A stretch of 64,000 nt of DNA from JBASEY01 sp964404285 (GTDB lineage Bacteria; CSSED10-310): the NCBI GenBank assembly GCA_964404285.1, contig CAYOJK010000012.1, forward strand, positions 1 through 64,000, read 5' to 3'. Position 1 is the stretch's first letter. Every line of letters starts with the position of its first letter. Positions 25,757 through 35,253 of this stretch are shown piece after piece. Under the pieces are notes generated by a model that was given only the letters and a program-made list of their open reading frames with translations, searched no databases and was not told where the DNA came from. The translations under genes and the position numbers were made by a program.

Positions 25757-26385
25757 ATACCCTGGATTATTTTATAGTGTGCATTCTTTTAGCGCCTACA
25801 ATTACCGGATTGTTCAAAGGGTTTATTCGGACAGTTGTCGGTCTGCTTGGCATTATTGGGGGTATCGTTTTAAGCATGGTTTTTTCTAGACCGCTTGGAG
25901 TTGCAATCGGTCAATTTTTTGGCGCTAAAGATTTTTTTGCCGGTAAGCTCCTCTCTTTTATCATCATCTTTTCGTTGACCTCGCTTGCCGGATTTATATT
26001 GGCTGCCTTGATGCATCGAATCGTATCGTTGGCCAACTTGGGGTTTCTCAATCGTTTGTTAGGCGGACTTTTAGGGCTGTTACAAGGTTTGGCGATAACG
26101 GGAGCTATCCTGACAATTGTCACCATGATTCCATCAACTAAACCTTGGATCGACAATTCGCTGGTCAGCCTAAAAATCGTCGACGGCGCCGTGGCCACCG
26201 CCAACTTTTTACCAGACGAATGGGCAGATTATGTTCTCCCAGAGCGCTGGATTGGCTCCTCACGAAAAAATTTACTCGATGTATTGAAAGATGATGAAGA
26301 AGCCTCACAAGCTATCGACACCAAACAAGCCGAAAATGAAGACGTTAAAACTCCGCGTTCCCCGGAGTTCTCGGAAACGGAATGA
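25753..26385 (+). CDS. CvpA family membrane protein
   Basis: Inner-membrane protein of 210 aa with four hydrophobic segments and the CvpA layout: an N-terminal DYFIVCILLAPTITGLFKGFIR, a glycine-rich TM2 (GIIGGIVLS), and LNRLLGGLLGLLQGLAI in the third segment. In E. coli CvpA is linked to colicin V export and envelope stress; its molecular function is unsettled. The C-terminal tail (about 170-210) is charged and likely cytoplasmic. ATG overlaps the preceding stop by four bases, with an AGGGGGAG SD. Its last 41 bases overlap the end of asnS on the other strand. Confidence 0.8.
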   Translation: MNTLDYFIVCILLAPTITGLFKGFIRTVVGLLGIIGGIVLSMVFSRPLGVAIGQFFGAKDFFAGKLLSFIIIFSLTSLAGFILAALMHRIVSLANLGFLNRLLGGLLGLLQGLAITGAILTIVTMIPSTKPWIDNSLVSLKIVDGAVATANFLPDEWADYVLPERWIGSSRKNLLDVLKDDEEASQAIDTKQAENEDVKTPRSPEFSETE

Positions 26386-27751
26386 CATCACGGATATTCG
26401 CCATTCCCGTCACATATTGAAGCAGTCGTTCGAAGCCCAAACCAAAGCCTGCATGGGGGGCCGAGCCGAAACGCCGGGTATCCAGATACCACCAATAATT
26501 TTTGATATCTAGACCTTTGAGCTGGATCAGTTCCTTTAAAATATCTAATCGTTCTTCACGTTGGCTGCCGCCGATTATCTCCCCGATACGAGGAACCAGT
26601 AGGTCCATTGCCGCAACTGTTCGGCCGTCATCGCTCCGGCGCATATAAAATGCTTTGATATCCAATGGATAATCCCGCACAAACGTAGGCTTTTTGATCA
26701 ACTCTTCCGTCAAAAACCGTTCGTGTTCCGTCTGTAAATCTATGCCCCAAGAAACGGGGAAATCAAATGTTTTATTCGATTTTTTAAGCAAATCGATCGC
26801 CTCGGTATAGGTCAATATTTCAAAGGTGTATTTTTCTATGGCGTCTAGCCGTTCAAAAAGCGTCGGATCGATCCGCTGATTGAAAAACGCCAAATCTTCT
26901 TCACATCGCTGACGAACACGGCGTGTGACTTCTTTGATAAACAACTCCGCCAGAGCAATATTGTCATCCAAATCATAAAACGCCATTTCCGGCTCGATCA
27001 TCCAAAATTCCGCCGCATGTCGAGGCGTATTGGAGTTTTCTGCTCGAAAAGTCGGACCGAAAGTGTAAATTTCCGACAACGACATCGCAAACAATTCACC
27101 TTCAAGCTGTCCGCTGACAGTCAAACCAGTTGGAATCTTGAAAAAGTCCTGGGAGAAATCCACCTCCAATTTGCCTTGGTCGGTTTTGCGCATAGGCACG
27201 TTATGCAGGGGTAGAGTGGTAACCTGAAACATCTCACCAGCGCCTTCACAATCCGAGCTGCTGATTATCGGTGTGTGGATATAGAAAAAACCTTTTTCCT
27301 GGAAAAACTCATGGATAGCGTACGCCGCAGCATTTCGAACACGAAAAACAGCTCCATAACTATTAGTTCTTGGTCGTAAATGAGCGATAGTGCGTAAAAA
27401 CTCATTACTATGCCGTTTTTTCTGAAGAGGATAATCTTCATCACAATCACCGAAAATCTCGATTTGATCGGCATGAATTTCAAAATTCTGCTCTTTCCCT
27501 GGTGATTCGACAAGACGACCTGAAATACGAACACTCGATCCAATCGATGTTTTTCTGACCGATTCAAAATTCGCGAGATTAGACTCCGCAACAACCTGTA
27601 TTCCCGATAGGCACGAGCCATCATTGATCAGTAAAAACAAAATGGATTTGCTCTCACGCTTCTGCCGAATCCAACCCGTGATGACCACATGATCCAGACT
27701 GGTTTCAGACTGCAATAAAACCTTTATTTTCTTACCTCTGTTGATCGCCAT
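26345..27751 (-). CDS. asnS: Asparaginyl-tRNA synthetase
   Basis: Class II aaRS of 468 aa, the usual AsnRS length. N-terminal OB-fold (about 18-105), then the catalytic domain with motif 2 (TFRAENSNTPRHAAEFWMIEPE) and motif 3 (GFGLGFERLLQYVTGMANIRDVIPFPRT), and the typical C-terminal PGNAEF. It charges tRNA-Asn. The frame runs upstream to 27868, but the ATG at 27751 has AAAGGAG about eight bases before it and starts the conserved domain. It is convergent with cvpA and overlaps it by 41 bases; it is divergent from the methyltransferase. Confidence 0.95.
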   Translation of the reverse strand: MAINRGKKIKVLLQSETSLDHVVITGWIRQKRESKSILFLLINDGSCLSGIQVVAESNLANFESVRKTSIGSSVRISGRLVESPGKEQNFEIHADQIEIFGDCDEDYPLQKKRHSNEFLRTIAHLRPRTNSYGAVFRVRNAAAYAIHEFFQEKGFFYIHTPIISSSDCEGAGEMFQVTTLPLHNVPMRKTDQGKLEVDFSQDFFKIPTGLTVSGQLEGELFAMSLSEIYTFGPTFRAENSNTPRHAAEFWMIEPEMAFYDLDDNIALAELFIKEVTRRVRQRCEEDLAFFNQRIDPTLFERLDAIEKYTFEILTYTEAIDLLKKSNKTFDFPVSWGIDLQTEHERFLTEELIKKPTFVRDYPLDIKAFYMRRSDDGRTVAAMDLLVPRIGEIIGGSQREERLDILKELIQLKGLDIKNYWWYLDTRRFGSAPHAGFGLGFERLLQYVTGMANIRDVIPFPRTPGNAEF

Positions 27752-27967
27752 AGATTTGTCTCCTTTACGTTTAACGATCCAACCGGAATAAGGAGTGTAA
27801 CGCGAAATCAGCGTAAATGTCCAGATTGTTGACCCTGATCTCAAATTTGAATTATTTACATGTTTCAATTATTTATAAGATTCTATGTTTTAGCGCTCGA
27901 TTGACACGTTGAAACACCTGCTTCAAAATTCACGTATTCGATCGTAATAGGGGGGGAGAAAACAATA

Positions 27968-28765
27968 ATGGCGGAATCCGAAGCTTGGCAACTGAAACTA
28001 TTTCGTAAAACACTCAAAAAAAAAGAAAAATGGCAGATTATCAAAAAACTTTTACCGAATTTGTCGGATTGTCGATGTCTGGACCTTGGCTGTGCAAAAG
28101 GCACGATAAGTTACTTTCTGAAAAATGAAGGCGGCGTTTGGTTTCATGAAGATTTGGATTTCGTGAATGTCAAAGCCACCCGCGATCTTGTCGGCCCAAA
28201 AGTCGCCGTGATTTCACCGGACGGTATTCCTCACCCGTCAGACAGTTTCGATGTCATTGTATCACTAGATATTCTAGAACATATCAAAGACGATGTTTCT
28301 TTTGCCGGCGAAATGGTCAGAGTCTTGAAAAACAACGGCTTATTAATCTTGTCAACACCGGCAACAGGCCCTTTTTACCTGGTCAATCGACTAAAAAATC
28401 TCTGTGGATTGACACCGGATCAATATGGTCATGTGGTGGAAGGATATACGTTGAAAGAATTGACAAAAATGTTTACTGAAGCAGGCTTGAAAATAGAACA
28501 AGCAACAACTTATTCACGATTTTTCACAGAATTTGTGGAGTTTTTAATAAATTTCGCTTTTATTAAATTTATGCGCGGAAAAACCGTCGAAAAACGAGAC
28601 GGCCATATTACTCCCGGCAGCGCTGAAGAAGTTCAGAAACACCGAAAACAACTCGCCTTCTATTCCCTGATTTACCCGTTTGTGTGGTTATTCACGCGGC
28701 TGGATATTTTGTGGCGGGCGCTGGGAATACCCGGATATGCTACGCTGTTGATTTGCAGAAAATAA
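27968..28765 (+). CDS. Class I SAM-dependent methyltransferase
   Basis: Methyltransferase of 265 aa. Motif I CLDLGCAKGTISYFL (about 36-50), a post-I acidic residue in HEDLD, PHPSDSFDVIVSLDILEHI (about 88-106) and LLILSTPA are the type-11 layout also found in UbiE/small-molecule methyltransferases. A hydrophobic C-terminal segment (LAFYSLIYPFVWLFTRLDILW) suggests a membrane-bound substrate. GGGGGGGAG lies eight to ten bases before the ATG. It is a single gene between asnS and a convergent DUF2142 gene. Substrate unknown; a polyprenyl- or glycolipid is plausible from the neighbours. Confidence 0.8.
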   Translation: MAESEAWQLKLFRKTLKKKEKWQIIKKLLPNLSDCRCLDLGCAKGTISYFLKNEGGVWFHEDLDFVNVKATRDLVGPKVAVISPDGIPHPSDSFDVIVSLDILEHIKDDVSFAGEMVRVLKNNGLLILSTPATGPFYLVNRLKNLCGLTPDQYGHVVEGYTLKELTKMFTEAGLKIEQATTYSRFFTEFVEFLINFAFIKFMRGKTVEKRDGHITPGSAEEVQKHRKQLAFYSLIYPFVWLFTRLDILWRALGIPGYATLLICRK

Positions 28766-28816
28766 CAATCAATATCAGCAGCCCGTATTCGTGAAGTAGT
28801 CTCAAACTATTTCGTA

Positions 28817-30151
28817 TTAAAAATATAAACCTTTGATCAAAACGTGAAACAGACTCCAGAAACTCACAGTCCATAAAAGTGAAACGATGATAATAATGCC
28901 CGGACGATGCCATGCTTTTGGTATCAAACCGCTCAACCCCGCAGTAATAATGACTGCAAAAGCTGGTAAAGCCGGAAAAAGATATCGTCCTTGAGACAGA
29001 CTGCCTTTCATCAAGAAACCAACAGTCGATGCTAAAAACATTGTCAAGATACTGATAATCAGCACGACTGCCTGGAGCCCGTCACGCATTATTTCCGGTT
29101 TTTTACGATGAATCAGCAGGCGACCCCAACCTATTACCGCCAATATCAATAGGATTCCATAAACTCGATAAATCCAATCCGGCCCTTCCAACGACATCCA
29201 TCCAAAATTCAAAATCGCGCTCCGTAGAAAAGCCGATAGAAAACGTGCAGGCCAAGAAATGTTCCAAGGTAATGTTCCTCCGTCACGCAGCCCAAAGAAC
29301 AGCTCCGTTATCCGAAGGCCATATTCTCTGACAACGGCGGGTTTATCGATCAGAATCAAAAAAAACGCCCAGACCGATCCGATGCCGATAATCGGCCAGA
29401 CCCACCACGGAATACGATGACGTTGAATACGGTGTCGACCCAGTATGACTCCGGCCACACAGACCAACAAAAGTGGAAGGGCAGCCTGGTGAGTGACGGC
29501 GGCGAAGACACTTGCTATAAAAGCCAGTCCCCATCCTGCATAACGACGCTCCGGTCGCAATAACCATAATGCCGATAACACCATCATGTTCCCGCTTAAC
29601 CAGGCCAAAGCGGTTGCGTTGATTGCGCCTGCCATCCACACGTATTGCGGCGCCACCATGATCGACATGGCAAGAGCTTGCCAGCGACTTGACGGAAAAA
29701 CTTCTATAACGATCAGACCCCAAAAAACAGCGGTTATGGTGGAAAGAAAAATACTGAACCCTCGAAGAACAAACAAAGCGGAAAGCACATCTTGAACACC
29801 GGCTATCTCAAGAATTCCACTGGAGATTCGATAATACAGCATGGGTTTGGAAAACTGTGTCGGCACAATTCTCAATAAAGGCGCCTGATAAAATTTGTCC
29901 GGCTGATTGGTAGGAAAATCTACTCCGGCACGCTCCCAAAAAAAATGATCGGTCATAGACGATAAAACTTGTTTTTCCAAAGATTCGCGAGCAGCAGGAT
30001 TTGTTCGCTCCATACAACCGACCAAATGTGCTGGTTCATCGGGATACATGAACGGCGGTGTCCAAACGGCGAACATCACAGCCAAAACAACGAAAGCCGG
30101 TAACCAGGGCAGCCAATACCGAAAAGTCGGTTTGTAAGCATCACCACCCAT
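28817..30151 (-). CDS. DUF2142-type polytopic membrane protein (GT-C-like)
   Basis: Integral membrane protein of 444 aa with about 10 hydrophobic segments. The first loop has PPFMYPDEPAHLVGC (about 30-44), the DUF2142 hallmark and the position of the catalytic acidic pair in GT-C transferases. It probably transfers or modifies surface glycans in the periplasm. The frame is open to 30301, but the ATG at 30151 has GGGAGG six bases upstream and overlaps the previous gene by 11 bases. Last gene of a three-gene minus-strand run with a TPR protein and a beta-rich membrane protein. Confidence 0.7.
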   Translation of the reverse strand: MGGDAYKPTFRYWLPWLPAFVVLAVMFAVWTPPFMYPDEPAHLVGCMERTNPAARESLEKQVLSSMTDHFFWERAGVDFPTNQPDKFYQAPLLRIVPTQFSKPMLYYRISSGILEIAGVQDVLSALFVLRGFSIFLSTITAVFWGLIVIEVFPSSRWQALAMSIMVAPQYVWMAGAINATALAWLSGNMMVLSALWLLRPERRYAGWGLAFIASVFAAVTHQAALPLLLVCVAGVILGRHRIQRHRIPWWVWPIIGIGSVWAFFLILIDKPAVVREYGLRITELFFGLRDGGTLPWNISWPARFLSAFLRSAILNFGWMSLEGPDWIYRVYGILLILAVIGWGRLLIHRKKPEIMRDGLQAVVLIISILTMFLASTVGFLMKGSLSQGRYLFPALPAFAVIITAGLSGLIPKAWHRPGIIIIVSLLWTVSFWSLFHVLIKGLYF

Positions 30152-31052
30152 GCCAATCCTCCCGGAAAAATTCGAAGTAGAGACGAGACGGCGATATTTT
30201 CCATGTTTGAGCCGGACCGGAGATAAAGCGTGCGGCAGGAATGTGATCAAGTTGCTTGCCTGGAACCCAATTATGAGCTGCAGTTTCAAGCTGTTCGACA
30301 ATACGCAGGTTGGGCATGATGTTTCTGATCAAGGCACATTCATGTAAGGCCGCTGCAGGATTATTGTCGATAATCAACGCCAATTCACCCTGTCTCAATC
30401 GACAGAACACATCGGTCGGATCTTCCTGTAAGCCCCTGCGATAATAATCAGCGGCTAAAGACATGTGATCGATATATCGCCAAGCATCACCGATATCGGC
30501 ATATACCGGCCCAAGTTGACCCCCCAAGTCCAACGCACGCCTATAAAGAGAATAAGCGCCGATCAGATTCCCTTCCAGCAAACAACTGTGCCCCATCACG
30601 ATAAACGCATCATGCCGCTCCGGTATCGACTGAAAAGCCAATGCCCAATCTTGATAAGCCTGATCGTATTTCCCGATTTTATGGTAACAAATGCCTCTGT
30701 ATATCAAAGCAAAATAATCATGATCACTTTTGCCCGCCACATCCTCAGTTGTCATTAAGCAGTTGAACCAATCTATAGCCTGATCAAAATCACCGCTCAA
30801 CAACATACTCATTCCAGCGCTACGAAAAAGATCGTTACGCCAGGAATCTATCCCTTTTTTAGCATCCCATTTTGCCATTTCAACCGCTGCCTGCCGGTAA
30901 TTCCGCTGCATTTCATGATAGGTTACCAGCAGAACGGAACGGGCATGACCAAACGGCGAGACGACTCGGTGAAAAAATAATACAGCCAACACCATGATGA
31001 TCCAGGGCGCCGTTATACCCACGTAAGGCTGTTTCCAGAAAGGCCGTTTCAT
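30141..31052 (-). CDS. Membrane-anchored TPR protein
   Basis: Protein of 303 aa: an N-terminal membrane helix (about 13-31) followed by about five TPR units from residue 50 to 240, for example AGMSMLLSGDFDQAIDWFNCL and IYRGICYHKIGKYDQAYQDWALAF. It lacks a catalytic domain and probably scaffolds partners on the periplasmic face. ATG at 31052 overlaps the stop of the preceding gene by four bases, and its own stop lies within the start of the DUF2142 gene. The tight coupling argues that the three proteins form one complex. Confidence 0.65.
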   Translation of the reverse strand: MKRPFWKQPYVGITAPWIIMVLAVLFFHRVVSPFGHARSVLLVTYHEMQRNYRQAAVEMAKWDAKKGIDSWRNDLFRSAGMSMLLSGDFDQAIDWFNCLMTTEDVAGKSDHDYFALIYRGICYHKIGKYDQAYQDWALAFQSIPERHDAFIVMGHSCLLEGNLIGAYSLYRRALDLGGQLGPVYADIGDAWRYIDHMSLAADYYRRGLQEDPTDVFCRLRQGELALIIDNNPAAALHECALIRNIMPNLRIVEQLETAAHNWVPGKQLDHIPAARFISGPAQTWKISPSRLYFEFFREDWHGW

Positions 31053-31744
31053 GACACGTCCCGCTTTTGGTTAACCACTAAAAAATATAAACCTATCGCT
31101 AATGAAACAGCCCATAAAACAACAGATAATACCTGCCATATACCAGGCGTTTGAATGCCGGATAACCAACGCGATTTAATCATGCGGAAAATATCCAAAC
31201 CCCGAACAGGTGAAAGGATTTTAAAAAAAATATCCCCCTGTTGCCGATTCCCATTCATGTTGAAATCACCGTCTGGATACAGGTCTTTTGAATGATGCCA
31301 TAATGTAAACGCATTGCTTGTCGGGATATCTGTTCCAATGAACGCCAACACGCCGCGGGTTCCGGAATCATATTGAACCGCAGGAAAATAAAACATCTGT
31401 GGCTTAGAGTCTTCCAAATCGTCGATATCGACCTTGATCCGCCGCCCCGAAAATTGGCGGTTATCAGATTCAAAATCGCTTTCCGCACCTATCCATACCG
31501 TCACCGTCCCCTGACTGCGACGTCCATACGTGCCAGGGCGAAAAGCAATACCCGTCACAGGTCTGTCCGGAAAAAAGAAGGTTTGTGTCCAGATATCATC
31601 TTGACCTAGTGGCAACACAGGTGAATCGAATTTTGATTGGAACACAACAGGAACCGGCAAACCGAAAAGAAAAAGAGCCATCAATGGCACAGCCGTAATA
31701 ATCCCGGCAAGAAAACCAGAGACGAGCATATATCGACGTACCAT
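31049..31744 (-). CDS. Two-TM protein with beta-rich periplasmic domain
   Basis: Protein of 231 aa with a TM helix at each end (about 5-28 and 205-226) and a periplasmic domain between. The domain has alternating hydrophobic strands (QTFFFPDRPVTGIAFRPGTY, GTVTVWIG, GVLAFIGT), the pattern of a jelly-roll or lectin-like fold, which resembles the extracytoplasmic domain built into some DUF2142 proteins. No family name can be given with certainty. The ATG at 31744 has GGAGA about eight bases upstream; a GTG at 31774 lies within an inverted repeat and is less likely. First gene of the DUF2142 run. Confidence 0.55.
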   Translation of the reverse strand: MVRRYMLVSGFLAGIITAVPLMALFLFGLPVPVVFQSKFDSPVLPLGQDDIWTQTFFFPDRPVTGIAFRPGTYGRRSQGTVTVWIGAESDFESDNRQFSGRRIKVDIDDLEDSKPQMFYFPAVQYDSGTRGVLAFIGTDIPTSNAFTLWHHSKDLYPDGDFNMNGNRQQGDIFFKILSPVRGLDIFRMIKSRWLSGIQTPGIWQVLSVVLWAVSLAIGLYFLVVNQKRDVS

Positions 31745-31762
31745 CAAAAGGTCTCCACAAAC

Positions 31763-31781
31763 ACGCCTTACCATAAGGCGT
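31763..31781. promoter_or_regulatory. 8-bp inverted repeat in the leader of the DUF2142 operon
   Basis: ACGCCTTA-CCA-TAAGGCGT, a perfect 8-bp stem with 3-nt spacer, 19 bases before the ATG at 31744. No T-run follows on either strand, so it is not a standard terminator; an operator or a leader hairpin affecting translation are both possible. Confidence 0.4.
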
Positions 31782-32019
31782 AAAAAGAAACAGGTTTATT
31801 CTAGCGGTAAAATACCGGTTGTAAAAGGGTATGAACCGGAACCAACTCATTGCTCATGGCCTATAACGAATTGTTCCGTGATTACAAACAAGTAATTACC
31901 CTTTTTAATTATACGTGATATGGGTAATCTATCGGGGAAAGCGAGAGCATTCGGTTTGCGAAAGCCGAGTGAGCGTTTTGTTCGTATTGGTGCGGACAGA
32001 TTGTCGGGAGTATAGTGAT

Positions 32020-34992
32020 ATGAAAGGGTTGACATTTGATCAGGTTGAAAGATATCGAGGAGCAGCCTTGGTCTTGGAAATGCTTCGAGAATTCGCTCCA
32101 GAACCCAATATTTTAGATATTGGAGGCTATTTTGAAACACTCACAGGCAACCCCTTGTTACCCTGTCATCAGATTCTTAAAAATTGTAAATGCTCCGTTG
32201 TCGACACGGTCGCCGCCGACTTGCCAGGATACCAGTCTATTTCTCCTGACCAACCGCTCCCCTTTGACGATAACGCGTTTGACTTGACGATATGCATGGA
32301 TGTTTTTGAGCACATTCACCCGACCAGACGCATGATATTTTTAGATGATGCCTTACGAGTGACATCGAATGTTCTTTTGCTTGGAGCCCCTTTTTACCAT
32401 GAGCATCGAGTTGTTGCCGATCGCTGGCTTGCACATTATCACAACCTTTTGTTAAACAAAGCCAATCCTATGTTGCAGGAGCATCTAGAAAACGGCTTGC
32501 CTGAAACAGAGCCTTTTCTGTCGATGTTGAAAAAGCGTGGTCTTCACTATACCTCTTTTATGAACAGTGATTTAGGCAAATGGCGACTTGTCATGGCCGT
32601 AAAACATCTGTTGCAGTTAAGCAGCGGACCCGATGCCGTCATGACTTTTGAATATGAACTGTTACCTTTGGCGGAACCCGTTTGCACATCAGCGCCGGGT
32701 TATCGGGACATGTACGTCATATTCAAAAATCCCGATTGGTTCACAGATACTTTTACTCAGAGCCTGACTTCAATAAAGAACGAAACCAGTCAAAAAAAAC
32801 ATGATTCCGTCAGAGAACTTAACACTGTTGTCAGTCAATATCTGGAATATGCCGGTAAAACCATTACAGAATTTCGCCAAACGCAATATGATCTTTCCTT
32901 TTCTATCACTCAATTACAGCGCACCATCCGTTTACTTCAAATCGATCTGGATCGCCTCCATATTCAAGCAAGAGAACAGGATCTGTCCACCCGTATAAAA
33001 GATGCCTGTATACAGGAGAAAGATGCTTATATAAACGACTTGATTGAACAAATCGAGCGACAGAGTCAAGAAACGAAATACCATGTTCAAGAGTATGAAA
33101 AAGGGCTTGATAGTTTAAAACATTCAGCGTCGTTTCGAACAGGACATGCTATTCTGTCTCCGTTTAGAGTTGCCGCAAATCTTTTCCGAAAAACACCGCC
33201 TTCACCATCTGAAACACAAACAATACAATCTTCGGAATCTCTTCAAAAAACCAAATTAGAGCCATCTGTTGAGAGCATTGAATCTGAACAATGGGATTCA
33301 CGTGTCAAGCTTCTTGATAATAAGCATCTTTTCTCGATTCTTGTACCGGTTTATGCCACCGAGGAAAAAATATTGCGAGCAACACTGGAGTCGGTTCTGG
33401 CACAACGGTATCCCTTCTGGGAACTATGTATCGTGGATGACGCTTCACCTAACGAAGAGCCGCGCCGAATCGTTCAAGAATATGCTCGGAAAGATCCGGA
33501 GCGTATACGCTTTTTGTTCAGCGAAACAAACGGAGGTATCGCTGTTGCGACCAATCAAGCGGCGAAAATGGCCAAGGGCGAGTTCATTTGCCTTTTGGAC
33601 CATGATGATTTACTTGATCCTGAAGCTTTAATGGAAGTTGCTCTTGAACTTCAGGTCAAGCCGGACACGGACTACTTCTATTCTGATGAAGATAAAGTGA
33701 ACATGGCGGGAGATGAATTCAGTCAGCCTTTTTATAAACCTGACTTTGATCCGGACCTTCTTTTATGCAACAACTACCTGAACCACTTTTCCGTGATTCG
33801 AAGGTCGCTTTTCGAATGTGTCGGGGGATTTCGTGAAGGCTTCGACGGAAGCCAGGATTATGATTTGTATCTTCGTGTCACCGAAAAAGCTCGTCGTATC
33901 GTCCATATTCCCAAAATTTTATATCACTGGCGCATGATTCCCAATTCAACGGCAGTCGATCCCGAAGCAAAAGGTGGTTTATATCGAGAAAGCTCCGTCA
34001 AGGCTCTTCAAGCCGCTATTGAAAGACGTGGTTTAAAAGCACAGGTTGAAAAAGGGCTGTCACCCGGTTCATATCGAGTTCGCTACGATGTCGGTGATCA
34101 TCCCAAAGTCTGTATAATCATTCCCACACGAAATGCTGTCGATCTTTTGGATACGTGTATTACATCTATCGAAAAACACACTATTTATCCTAATTATGAA
34201 ATTTTGGTTGTCGATAACAATAGTGACGATATCCTATTGCACACTTTTCTGGATACAATGCAAACCAAAAACAAGCGGTTTCGATCGGTTAAGCGCCCTG
34301 GACGATTCAATTTTTCATCCATCAACAACTATGCAGTTCAACACACGGATGCCGACGTTTATCTTTTTTTAAACAATGATATTGAAGTCACTGAAAGTGG
34401 TTGGTTGACAGCAATGATGGAACATGGTCAACGCGAAGAAGTCGGTGTTGTCGGCGCCAAATTGCTCTATCCGAATGGATTGATCCAGCATGCTGGAGTC
34501 ATATTGGGTATGGGCGGAATTGCCGGGCATCCGTTCAAAGGTATGCCTGAAAATAATGGAGTTTACTTTGGCCATTCCAATATGATCAAAAACTATAGCG
34601 CTGTAACGGCTGCCTGTTTGCTGATAAGGAAAACTGTTTTTGAAGAAGCAGGGGGATTTAACGAAGAGCTTGCTGTTTCATTTGGCGATATTGATTTGTG
34701 TATGGAAGTTCGACGGCGAGGTTATCGGATACTTTACACGCCTTATGCTAGGTTGATTCATCATGAGAGCCTCAGTAGATTGGATGACAACGATCCCGTT
34801 CGCAGACCACGTTTCAATGCGGAAATTACCTATATGCAAACCAAATGGGGCAATACCCTGTATGAAGATCCCTATCTCAACCCCAACCTGTCAATTTTGG
34901 AATATGACATGCGTCTGAGATCAGAGGAAGAAAACAGCGCTTTGGAAAAATTCCGCAAGGCATTCAGCGGGTTCATTCCTGCTATGGAATAA
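32020..34992 (+). CDS. Methyltransferase-coiled coil-double GT2 glycosyltransferase
   Basis: Multidomain protein of 990 aa. Residues about 10-230 are a class I SAM methyltransferase (NILDIGGYF; FDLTICMDVFEHI). About 240-365 is a coiled coil with Gln/Glu/Leu heptads. Two family-2 glycosyltransferase domains follow: GT2-A from residue 438 (FSILVPVYATEE, IVDDASP, LLDHDDLLDP, SQDYDLYLR) and GT2-B from 697 (VCIIIPTRNAVD, VVDNNSDD, LFLNNDIEV, FGDIDLCMEVRRRGY). Both keep the D-x-D-like metal sites and look active. Such proteins build a repeating glycan and can cap it by methylation, with the coiled coil acting as a length ruler, as proposed for WbdD/WbdA-like systems. ATG at 32020 with CGGGAG nine bases upstream; a start at 31915 has no SD. 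Free-standing gene. Confidence 0.8.
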   Translation: MKGLTFDQVERYRGAALVLEMLREFAPEPNILDIGGYFETLTGNPLLPCHQILKNCKCSVVDTVAADLPGYQSISPDQPLPFDDNAFDLTICMDVFEHIHPTRRMIFLDDALRVTSNVLLLGAPFYHEHRVVADRWLAHYHNLLLNKANPMLQEHLENGLPETEPFLSMLKKRGLHYTSFMNSDLGKWRLVMAVKHLLQLSSGPDAVMTFEYELLPLAEPVCTSAPGYRDMYVIFKNPDWFTDTFTQSLTSIKNETSQKKHDSVRELNTVVSQYLEYAGKTITEFRQTQYDLSFSITQLQRTIRLLQIDLDRLHIQAREQDLSTRIKDACIQEKDAYINDLIEQIERQSQETKYHVQEYEKGLDSLKHSASFRTGHAILSPFRVAANLFRKTPPSPSETQTIQSSESLQKTKLEPSVESIESEQWDSRVKLLDNKHLFSILVPVYATEEKILRATLESVLAQRYPFWELCIVDDASPNEEPRRIVQEYARKDPERIRFLFSETNGGIAVATNQAAKMAKGEFICLLDHDDLLDPEALMEVALELQVKPDTDYFYSDEDKVNMAGDEFSQPFYKPDFDPDLLLCNNYLNHFSVIRRSLFECVGGFREGFDGSQDYDLYLRVTEKARRIVHIPKILYHWRMIPNSTAVDPEAKGGLYRESSVKALQAAIERRGLKAQVEKGLSPGSYRVRYDVGDHPKVCIIIPTRNAVDLLDTCITSIEKHTIYPNYEILVVDNNSDDILLHTFLDTMQTKNKRFRSVKRPGRFNFSSINNYAVQHTDADVYLFLNNDIEVTESGWLTAMMEHGQREEVGVVGAKLLYPNGLIQHAGVILGMGGIAGHPFKGMPENNGVYFGHSNMIKNYSAVTAACLLIRKTVFEEAGGFNEELAVSFGDIDLCMEVRRRGYRILYTPYARLIHHESLSRLDDNDPVRRPRFNAEITYMQTKWGNTLYEDPYLNPNLSILEYDMRLRSEEENSALEKFRKAFSGFIPAME

Positions 34993-35253
34993 TTAATCCC
35001 AAAGTATTTCCTGCCCTGTGCGTCGATCAGGAAGGCGTTGGCCGGCGTCGGGAAAAAATATGATTCCACTCATAATAGCCCCCATAAGATCAGAATAATT
35101 CGTTCGGCATCATTTGATTGGAACACAAAAGACGATCTGATATCAAACTGTTTATATCTCTTTCGCTCATCTTGAAACTTTGTCGATCTGTGAAATTATT
35201 AACTGATGTATAGTGAGTCGTTTGATTTAGGAGCTTAGGTTTTATAAACTCAA

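Noticed and set aside
28793..28813. GAAGTAG/CTATTTC inverted repeat between the methyltransferase and DUF2142 genes
   Set aside because: One wobble pair, and no T-run on either strand; too weak to call a terminator.
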